A DNA stretch of 7,851 bases from Firmicutes bacterium UBA3920 (lineage in GTDB: Bacteria > Bacillota > Clostridia > Caldicoprobacterales > Xylanivirgaceae): positions 1 to 7,851 of the forward strand of contig DGES01000083.1 in assembly GCA_002386065.1 (NCBI GenBank), in the 5' to 3' direction. The position numbers and the translations under genes were made by a program. Positions 1 to 4,301 of the stretch are shown here, in pieces; position 1 is the first letter of the stretch; the number at the start of each line of letters is the position of its first letter. The notes beneath the pieces are model-generated. The model did not search any database. It saw only the letters and a program-made list of their open reading frames with translations, and was not told the origin of the DNA.

Positions 1-94
1 TAAAATATTTAAAAATATGTTTAAATCTTATGTGTGGTAAGTATGCCCTTTTTTAGCTATCTAATGTAAATATCAGGAAAAAGAATGGCTAAAA

Positions 95-298
95 TTATTT
101 TTTTATTGTTTTTATCTCGAAATAAGTAAGTTTGCTAAAGAGAATTTTTGCAAAGGAATTGTAAAAAAGGTACAAAGCAAAAAACTCTCGAATAAATTCT
201 TCTTGACAAAATAAATTTAGTAGTTGTTGCAATGGGATGCCTTGTTCTTTAGATTTGTTTTTTAGCCTTGCTAAAACTGATGCTTCAATATTTCCCAT
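95..298 (-). pseudogene. Truncated AbiEii nucleotidyltransferase toxin (5' fragment)
   Basis: The frame starts at ATG 298, overlapping the abiEi stop, with AGGAG ten bases upstream; an in-frame GTG at 307 is too near that site. The first 37 residues (MGNIEASVLARLKNKS..., then LQQLLNLFCQEEFIR) are the typical N-terminus of AbiEii/COG2253-type nucleotidyltransferases. From about position 187 the sequence stops resembling the family and turns into AT-rich, Phe/Leu/Lys-rich code that ends at TAA 95. None of the catalytic features (LKGG-like motif, DxDF) are found in any minus-strand frame down to base 1. The fragment is therefore a toxin relic of 67 codons, probably made by a deletion or insertion near 187. 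Confidence 0.82.
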
Positions 299-894
299 TA
301 CAACCACACTCCTATATATGTCTGTACCTTATTCTTAATGTTAAAAACTTTAGCATATTCAAACAAGTTCCTCACATTTTTCTTTGGATCTTTTATATAA
401 CGTTTTATGGCATTAGTAAATACTTCTATCTCCAACTTATTCTCATAGCGAAGAACATCACATATAGTCCTGTCCCTATCATATATTCTAACTTCTACAC
501 CATCTACCTGTATTGTATCAATGCCAATATCTATAAATTTAGATTTTAGATAATAAGGCTCTATTAAAGGATAATCAATGTCATATTGAGTAGTTTTACT
601 ATATCTATCCACTGCTATTTGCCAAGCTAGAGGTATTCTATCTGTATATCTATAATGCATCATTGCACTTTCTAGAAAAATTACTGCTTTAGGAAACAAT
701 CTTGCTATAATAACTTCTTCTTTTGGAATATAATCTGTTAGTTCATAAAAACCATATTTTATTCTAGAAATCATACCTTCTTCCAGCAACTTATTTATTT
801 GTCGACTAGAAAATCCTAACTCTTTAAGCTCTGACGTCTTAAGAACTCCTCCATGCTTTTTAAATTCATTTTTCATTTTATCAATTTTAATCAT
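298..894 (-). CDS. AbiEi-family antitoxin / transcriptional regulator
   Basis: A 198-residue protein of the type IV AbiE antitoxin family (COG5340-like). The N-terminal winged-helix domain shows GGVLKTSELKELGFSSRQ followed by INKLLEEGMISRIKYGFYEL (about 16-55), the usual DNA-binding part. The C-terminal domain includes RLFPKAVIFLESAMMHY, VRIYDRDRTICDVLRY (about 136-151) and ends TYIGVWL, as in clostridial relatives I recall. Family members repress their own operon and protect the cell from the AbiEii nucleotidyltransferase toxin, giving phage resistance by abortive infection. Start: ATG 894 with AGAGGTG five bases upstream. Its TAA overlaps the ATG of abiEii by one base (TAATG), so the two were translationally coupled; the toxin is now truncated. 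The gene appears intact and may act only as a regulator. Confidence 0.9.
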   Translation of the reverse strand: MIKIDKMKNEFKKHGGVLKTSELKELGFSSRQINKLLEEGMISRIKYGFYELTDYIPKEEVIIARLFPKAVIFLESAMMHYRYTDRIPLAWQIAVDRYSKTTQYDIDYPLIEPYYLKSKFIDIGIDTIQVDGVEVRIYDRDRTICDVLRYENKLEIEVFTNAIKRYIKDPKKNVRNLFEYAKVFNIKNKVQTYIGVWL

Positions 895-908
895 TTTTAC
901 ACCTCTTG

Positions 909-945
909 GCCTGCACTGGTTTTTAAGTGCAGGCTTTTAAGTGCA
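909..945 (-). promoter_or_regulatory. Operator-like repeat cluster in the abiEi leader
   Basis: GCCTGCACT (909-917) and AGTGCAGGC (926-934) are a perfect 9-bp inverted repeat with an 8-base spacer. TTTTAAGTGCA occurs twice in direct orientation (921-931 and 935-945), reaching the edge of the -10 box. AbiEi proteins are known to repress their own operons by binding repeats at the promoter, so this is a good candidate operator. As RNA it would also form a hairpin just before the ribosome binding site. Confidence 0.68.
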
Positions 946-973
946 TCTTACCATAATATTACTTCAAATACAA
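945..973 (-). promoter_or_regulatory. Promoter of the abiEi-like gene
   Basis: TTGTAT (973-968), a 17-base spacer, then TAAGAT (950-945), with TG one base before the -10 box (extended -10). The predicted start, near 938, falls inside the repeat cluster that follows, which suits repression by a protein bound there. Confidence 0.75.
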
Positions 974-993
974 GAATATTATCATGAATTTTT

Positions 994-1164
994 TTAAACG
1001 TCTTTATATGGTATTTTCTCTCCGTCTCTTATTAGGAAAACTTCTTCATCAGTGCCAACATACTCAATATAACTTTTCACAATAACATCTGCATATTTTT
1101 CATCTAACTCCACAGCATAGCAAATTCTTCCTGTCTACTCGCAGGCAATTAAAGTAGAACCACT
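994..1164 (-). pseudogene. DNA methyltransferase C-terminal remnant with in-frame stop
   Basis: From AGT 1164 the minus-strand frame reads SGSTLIACE, then TAG (1137-1135), then TGRICYAVELDEKYADVIV and onward to TAA at 994, about 55 residues. This matches the C-terminus of phage N6-adenine/N4-cytosine DNA methyltransferases (the FGGSGST cofactor-binding motif, then an (A)CEQTGRICY-like stretch). The TAG sits where relatives typically have a glutamine, so a single CAG-to-TAG change explains it. The upstream catalytic part is missing: its place is taken by the HNH remnant, which overlaps it in another frame. A deletion that joined two neighbouring phage genes is the simplest explanation. Not functional. 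Confidence 0.85.
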
Positions 1165-1325
1165 CCATCTTCCTTAGCAGTCTTTCTATCATGGCAGGAC
1201 TTACACAAAGATTGTAAATTATTAATATCATAGAACAATTCTTCATCACCTTTATGGGGTTCTATATGGTCCACAACTGTTGCTGGGGCAACTCTTTCAG
1301 CCTTCAAGCACTCTACACAGAAAGG
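1149..1325 (-). pseudogene. HNH endonuclease remnant (lacks N-terminus)
   Basis: The minus-strand frame from CCT 1325 to TAA 1149 encodes 58 residues with a recognisable HNH core. It has zinc-binding CVEC and CKSC pairs (residues 3/6 and 41/44), ATVVDHIEPHKGDEEL with the catalytic Asp-His at 19-20, NN at 35-36, and His45 in CHDRKTAKEDG. This is the pattern of phage HNH proteins that sit beside terminase genes. The frame is closed on the 5' side by TAA at 1328-1326 and has no start codon; the usual N-terminal region is gone. After KEDG the sequence becomes VVLL and stops, because from about 1164 the DNA continues as a methyltransferase gene in another frame. It is a decay product, very unlikely to be expressed. 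Confidence 0.87.
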
Positions 1326-1354
1326 TTACTTGTTTAAAACAACTAGGGAACATA

Positions 1355-1378
1355 CAAAAAACTGCACACCCGTGTGCA
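1355..1378 (-). terminator. Intrinsic terminator after mntA
   Basis: On the minus strand TGCACAC-GG-GTGTGCA forms a 6-7 bp hairpin (practical loop CGGG) followed by GTTTTTTG. It would end the hepT-mntA transcript. The 3' arm can also pair with a second copy, ACTGCACAC at 1402-1394, giving an alternative 9-bp stem that ends at the same T-run. Confidence 0.82.
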
Positions 1379-1451
1379 TAATTTAGCACTAGAGTGTGCA
1401 GTGGTTTGCTATGAAAAAGTAGCTAAATGTTCCTGTGGCAACGATTAATAT

Positions 1452-1901
1452 TTACTTTTTAAAGTAATCTTTAGAATCATTCATAACTTCTAAAAATCTC
1501 TTATGACTATATTTATTTCTAACTTCTCTGAAATACTCCATATCCATATATTCCCTCATTACCCTTGATTCAAATGTGACTTTAGTTACTAAATCTTCCA
1601 TATATACTACTTTCCCATATTTTATAACTTGAAATTTCAATACTTCATCTACGTTATTTAAAATAACTAAATCTATGTCTTCTCGATTAAATATTCCAAC
1701 TAGTTCATCTAATATATCTAATTTAATAAACCCATCTACTTCACTATCAAAATACATAGCTATATCCAAATCACTATCAGCTCTATTTTCTCCTTTAGCA
1801 TAAGAGCCAAATATATAGATAAGTTTTATTTCATAATCGCTAACTAATTTATCAATATGCTTGTTTAAAACTTTTTCTATTTCATTGATATCTCTTTGCA
1901 T
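1452..1901 (-). CDS. mntA: MNT-domain nucleotidyltransferase antitoxin MntA
   Basis: A 149-residue minimal nucleotidyltransferase. FGSYAKGENRADSDLDIA (31-48) has the exact GSx10DxD signature (G32, S33, D44, D46), and a third acidic residue D77 lies in IDLVIL. Family members paired with HepT transfer AMP units to the toxin's Rx4HxY tyrosine and so block its RNase activity. The C-terminal segment RVMREYMDMEYFREVR is typical of these antitoxins. The gene starts 16 bases after hepT, with AAGGATGAG ahead of ATG 1901. Toxin-first order is usual for this family. An intrinsic terminator follows 74 bases after the stop. The catalytic residues are complete, so the pair looks functional. Confidence 0.93.
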   Translation of the reverse strand: MQRDINEIEKVLNKHIDKLVSDYEIKLIYIFGSYAKGENRADSDLDIAMYFDSEVDGFIKLDILDELVGIFNREDIDLVILNNVDEVLKFQVIKYGKVVYMEDLVTKVTFESRVMREYMDMEYFREVRNKYSHKRFLEVMNDSKDYFKK

Positions 1902-1917
1902 TCGTAACTCATCCTTA

Positions 1918-2355
1918 TTATTTATAGTTTTCTTTTAACCATTTATCTACATAATCCATATATTTAATAAAATCATCTAATTCATTCTTTAATATATATA
2001 TAATCATATCTTCATCAATCTTCGTATAGTCATGTACAAGTATATTTCTAAAACCTACCATTTTGGATAGTTTTTTTGAAAATTTTTCAGGGATAACACC
2101 TATTTGTGATAAAGTAATCATTGTTTCTTTATAGGTAGATGGCTTATCATTGTCCGTAACAGAGATCAAAATATTACCAATATCAATAACACATTCAATA
2201 CATATTTGTATACCTCTCTCAATTCCCCAATATCTAATCATATCTTCTTTCAGATTGTCTTTATTAACATCAAAAGAAACTTGCTTTAGAAAAATTAAAT
2301 TATTCTCTAATTCTTTAAATTTTCTACATATAATATCATATACATCCTTAGTCAT
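1918..2355 (-). CDS. hepT: HEPN-domain toxin of a HepT-MntA (HEPN/MNT) system
   Basis: A 145-residue all-helical protein of the HepT/DUF86 type. Its C-terminal half has RNILVHDY, giving the HEPN ribonuclease motif Rx4H as R103 and H108, followed by Y110 (Rx4HxY). In studied HepT toxins the R and H are needed for RNA cleavage, and the tyrosine is the residue that the partner MntA modifies with AMP to neutralise the toxin. All three are present, so the toxin looks potentially active. An upstream GTG (2382) would add nine residues but the ribosome binding site lies within them. mntA follows after 16 bases. The product is probably a dimeric cytosolic RNase; its substrate and stress or phage trigger cannot be read from sequence. 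Confidence 0.93.
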   Translation of the reverse strand: MTKDVYDIICRKFKELENNLIFLKQVSFDVNKDNLKEDMIRYWGIERGIQICIECVIDIGNILISVTDNDKPSTYKETMITLSQIGVIPEKFSKKLSKMVGFRNILVHDYTKIDEDMIIYILKNELDDFIKYMDYVDKWLKENYK

Positions 2356-2362
2356 ATATAAG

Positions 2363-2367
2363 CCTCC
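2363..2367 (-). promoter_or_regulatory. Ribosome binding site fixing the hepT start
   Basis: GGAGG lies 7 bases before ATG 2355. It sits inside the longer frame that could start from GTG 2382, so the ATG is the real start and the nine upstream codons are leader. Confidence 0.85.
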
Positions 2368-2384
2368 ATATTTTTTACTCACTA

Positions 2385-2419
2385 TTTATAGTCTACCATA
2401 AATTGTGTGAAAATGTAAA
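2385..2419 (-). promoter_or_regulatory. Likely promoter of hepT-mntA
   Basis: Two overlapping readings fit. TTTACA (2419-2414) is 18 bases from TAGACT (2395-2390), with a TG before the -10 box; TTTTCA (2413-2408) is 17 bases from TATAAA (2390-2385). Either would start transcription shortly before the hepT ribosome binding site. The region also holds an imperfect palindrome at 2396-2422 that could be an operator. Confidence 0.5.
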
Positions 2420-2550
2420 TGGATTATCATCAACTTCTATAACCTCTTTCTTCTAAAATATTTTTATTGCCGAATCCTTTTTCGTTGATAAACCAATTAT
2501 AAATGCAAATAATTACTAGGTATAAAAAACTTATCTTAAACTTACTTCCA

Positions 2551-2580
2551 AAATAAGAAAACCCCTTGAAATCAAGGAGT
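2551..2580 (-). terminator. Intrinsic terminator after ssrA
   Basis: On the minus strand ACTCCTTGA and TCAAGGGGT form a nine-pair stem (one G-U) with a very tight loop, followed by TTTCTTATTTT. It lies 30 bases after the ssrA CCA end and should end the smpB-ssrA transcript. Confidence 0.9.
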
Positions 2581-2609
2581 TTGTATTGTATCAATATTTA
2601 GTTTATGTA

Positions 2610-2972
2610 TGGTGGAGGCGAGGGGAGTCGAACCCCTGTCCGAAGATATCTCGGCAAGAGCATCTCCGAGCGCAGTTGCTGTTTTTTTGATTCGCCTCAC
2701 ATGGCTCCCAGCAACAGGATCCATGCTACGCTAGCTTCATAGATTCCGGCCTGCCGCAAAGCTTAGGCAGGTTCGTTCCCCACTAGTTTGACATCCAATC
2801 CCTAAAGAGTGGGTACTTTGGGGTGGACGTAGCTGGCTTTATTAAGCAGCAGCTAAAGCGTAACTTTCGTTATCTGCGTTTAATTTTAAGTTCTAGGTTG
2901 TTAATGCGGCCCCAGATCCGCAGCTCGCTTCTCTCGCCTCAAATATCCTCGTCGAATCCCAAATACGCCCCC
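2610..2972 (-). ncRNA. ssrA: Transfer-messenger RNA (tmRNA, one-piece)
   Basis: tmRNA rescues ribosomes stalled on broken mRNAs and tags the product for proteolysis. The 363-base gene starts with GGGGGCG at 2972 and ends with CGCCTCCACCA at 2610; these ends pair as the acceptor stem (one G-U), and CCA is encoded. The conserved 5' GGATTCGACG lies just inside. Near the 3' end is the T arm, a GGGG/CCCC stem with loop TTCGACT. The tag reading frame sits at 2877-2842. The gene is not permuted. It follows smpB by 4 bases, with no independent promoter that I could convincingly place, so the 5' end probably comes from RNase P-type processing of the joint transcript. Its 3' end is a common integration site for islands. 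Confidence 0.97.
2842..2877 (-). other. tmRNA-encoded proteolysis tag ADNESYALAAA
   Basis: Within ssrA, reading from the likely resume codon GCA (2877-2875), the frame gives Ala-Asp-Asn-Glu-Ser-Tyr-Ala-Leu-Ala-Ala-Ala and stops at TAA (2844-2842). The hydrophobic ALAAA end is the typical degron read by ClpXP-type proteases. The sequence TAAAC before GCA fits the usual resume-site context. The exact resume codon is inferred from position and from the Ala-start convention. Confidence 0.85.
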
Positions 2973-2976
2973 ATAT

Positions 2977-3441
2977 TTACATCTTTTGCATCTCACGAAA
3001 TGATCTTTCAATTTCGCGTTCTGCATGACGCTTAGCTATATCTGCCCGCTTATCATGCAGCTTCTTACCCCGTGCCACAGCAAGCTCCATCTTTACTAAC
3101 CCCTTTTTAAAGTAGAGCTTGAGAGGTACAAGGGTTAAACCTTTTTGTTGGGTATAACCAATAAGTTTATTTATTTCCCTTCTATTTAACAAAAGTTTTC
3201 TAGGACGCGTAGGATCTACATTGTATATATTACCCTTCTCATAAGGACTTATATGCATATTATATACATATACTTCTCCATTTTGTACTGCAGCGTAAGA
3301 ATCCTTTAAGTTAACTTTCCCTTGTCTTATGGATTTTACTTCCGTCCCTTTGAGTACAATACCTGCTTCATATACCTCTTCTATAAAGTAGTCATGCCTT
3401 GCCTTTTTATTTCTAGCAATTACTTTTACATCCTCAGCCAT
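2977..3441 (-). CDS. smpB: SsrA-binding protein SmpB
   Basis: SmpB binds the tRNA-like domain of tmRNA and mimics the missing anticodon arm, delivering tmRNA to stalled ribosomes for trans-translation. The 154-residue product has usual family length. It begins with IARNKKARHDYFIEE and carries GTEVKSIRQGKVNLKDSYA at about 32-50. DPTRPRKLLLNRREI (about 76-90) and KGLTLVPLKLYF (about 100-111) follow, then the basic GKKLHDKR. The basic C-terminal tail, expected to enter the mRNA channel, runs to about 154. The start ATG 3441 is preceded by AGGTG at 7 bases. The stop lies 4 bases before the mature 5' end of ssrA, so protein and RNA partner are encoded back to back and almost certainly co-transcribed. 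Confidence 0.98.
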   Translation of the reverse strand: MAEDVKVIARNKKARHDYFIEEVYEAGIVLKGTEVKSIRQGKVNLKDSYAAVQNGEVYVYNMHISPYEKGNIYNVDPTRPRKLLLNRREINKLIGYTQQKGLTLVPLKLYFKKGLVKMELAVARGKKLHDKRADIAKRHAEREIERSFREMQKM

Positions 3442-3465
3442 ATCTACACCTACTTCGATAAAACA

Positions 3466-3498
3466 ACCCTATCTGTATGCCTTTGCAACAAATAGGGT
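3466..3498 (-). other. Stem-loop in the smpB leader
   Basis: ACCCTAT and ATAGGGT (3498-3492 with 3472-3466 on the minus strand) form a 7-bp stem with a 19-base loop, inside the predicted 5' leader and before the ribosome binding site. A short T-rich tract (TGTTTTAT) follows, so weak attenuation is conceivable; it could equally just be a leader hairpin. Confidence 0.35.
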
Positions 3499-3525
3499 AC
3501 TTTCATCTCTTCATTTGCAGTATAC

Positions 3526-3554
3526 ACTATATCATACAATTAAAACACTGTCAA
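3526..3554 (-). promoter_or_regulatory. Sigma-A-type promoter of smpB-ssrA
   Basis: Minus-strand TTGACA (3554-3549), a 17-base spacer, then TATAGT (3531-3526), one mismatch from consensus overall. Transcription would start near 3519, giving a leader of about 78 bases before smpB. Because ssrA begins 4 bases after the smpB stop, this promoter probably supplies both. Confidence 0.82.
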
Positions 3555-3566
3555 GATTTTTAAGTG

Positions 3567-3708
3567 TTTGAGTTTCCGCATTTTTTCTGAATCATAGATA
3601 AATCAATACTTTTAGCGTTCAATATGTAAACAGCAAATAAAATACTACAAGTCAATATGATTTATAGGCTTCATATAAGTATTTTTTATTTTTTGCGGAA
3701 ACTCAAGC
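3567..3708. mobile_element. MITE-like element with terminal inverted repeats and 8-bp direct repeats
   Basis: TTGAGTTTCCGCA (3568-3580) and its perfect reverse complement TGCGGAAACTCAA (3694-3706) bound about 140 bases of AT-rich DNA with no open reading frame of note. Immediately outside, the same octamer TTTAAGTG occurs at 3559-3566 and 3709-3716, with one and two unmatched bases between it and the repeats. This is the layout of a small non-autonomous transposable element with a target-site duplication. It occupies most of the 342-base gap between cheW and smpB and ends five bases upstream of the smpB -35 box. I cannot assign an IS family from memory. Alternatives are a relic pair of IS ends, or a coincidental repeat. 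Confidence 0.6.
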
Positions 3709-3736
3709 TTTAAGTGACCTTTGTTGTGGAACTTCC

Positions 3737-3794
3737 ATATAAGCTAAAATAAGATATTTCACCTATTCTCTGTGTTACATTACTTAGCTTATAT
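3737..3794 (-). repeat. 11-bp inverted repeat over the cheW stop codon
   Basis: ATATAAGCTAA (3737-3747) and TTAGCTTATAT (3784-3794) are perfect inverted copies separated by 36 bases; the right arm includes the TAA stop of cheW. In the transcript they could form an AU-rich stem closing a large loop at the mRNA 3' end. No U-run follows and the stem is weak, so I do not call it an intrinsic terminator; it may be chance in AT-rich DNA. Confidence 0.3.
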
Positions 3795-4251
3795 CTTCTT
3801 CGTTTATTTCCATATTTCTTAATATATCCATCTCATCTACAGTAAGCACTTTAGATAGATCTAGAAGTACTATGAGTCTTTCATCTTGTTTGACAATACC
3901 CTCTATATACTCCTTGTCTATTTTAGTCATCTCCGGCGCATCCTTTATTTCCTCTGACTGTACTTTAAGTATTTCCATGACTTCATCTACTGAAAAAGCA
4001 ACTAAATCTTCGCCTACCTCTGCCACAACTAATCTACTTTGCCCATTAAACGTACTCTCTCCAAGATTAAAACGTTTCTTAAGATCTAACACAGGCACCA
4101 TTATTCCCCTATACTCAATGACGCCTTCAATAAAATCTGGGTTATTTGGTATCCTCGTAGGCTCCTTAGGAAATATTATCTCATAGATATTATATATATC
4201 GGCTCCATATATGTCATCACCAATTCTAAATATGACAAACTGGGTATCCAT
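3784..4251 (-). CDS. cheW: CheW-like chemotaxis coupling protein
   Basis: A 155-residue protein made of a single CheW domain. It opens with QFVIFRIGDDIYGADI, followed by the typical I-P-N-x-P-x-F-I-x-G-V-I-E-Y-R-G segment and VPVLDLKKRFNL at about residues 52-63. CheW proteins bridge chemoreceptors (MCPs) and the CheA kinase in polar arrays. There is no receiver domain, so it is not CheV. The start is supported by a purine-rich AGGAGAG six bases before ATG 4251. It lies 50 bases after prfB, probably in the same transcript, while no cheA, cheY or MCP gene is in view. Its partner system cannot be seen here, and a role in a non-chemotaxis Che-like pathway is possible. The assignment to the CheW family is firm; the exact role is inferred. 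Confidence 0.93.
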   Translation of the reverse strand: MDTQFVIFRIGDDIYGADIYNIYEIIFPKEPTRIPNNPDFIEGVIEYRGIMVPVLDLKKRFNLGESTFNGQSRLVVAEVGEDLVAFSVDEVMEILKVQSEEIKDAPEMTKIDKEYIEGIVKQDERLIVLLDLSKVLTVDEMDILRNMEINEEDIS

Positions 4252-4301
4252 ATATATCTCTCCTCTCCTCTTTTTATATTTAAACTTGGATCAAGTTTAT
4301 T

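Noticed and set aside
1..94. Search of the left edge for the missing catalytic part of AbiEii in any minus-strand frame
   Set aside because: Only AT-rich sequence with frequent stops is present; no nucleotidyltransferase motif was found.
2355..2382. GTG start at 2382 for hepT giving nine extra residues
   Set aside because: The GGAGG ribosome binding site for ATG 2355 lies inside this extension, and the extension reads as leader sequence.
2430..2540. Minus-strand open stretch between ssrA and hepT ending INEKGFGNKNI...GYRS before TGA-TGA-TAA
   Set aside because: It looks slightly protein-like but has no ATG or ribosome binding site, begins next to the ssrA terminator, and I recognise no family. 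It may be a short gene relic; I do not call it a gene.
2823..3035. Plus-strand open frame of 70 codons across ssrA and the end of smpB
   Set aside because: It is the antisense shadow of tmRNA and smpB, with no family resemblance or ribosome binding site.
3567..3708. The 13-bp inverted repeat as an intrinsic terminator for cheW
   Set aside because: The arms are 113 bases apart and no T-run follows the distal arm; the flanking 8-bp direct repeats fit a mobile element better.
921..3716. TTTAAGTG shared by the abiEi leader (922-929, 936-943) and the flanks of the MITE-like element (3559-3566, 3709-3716)
   Set aside because: An 8-base AT-rich word recurring a few times in AT-rich DNA is plausibly chance; no longer shared context was found.
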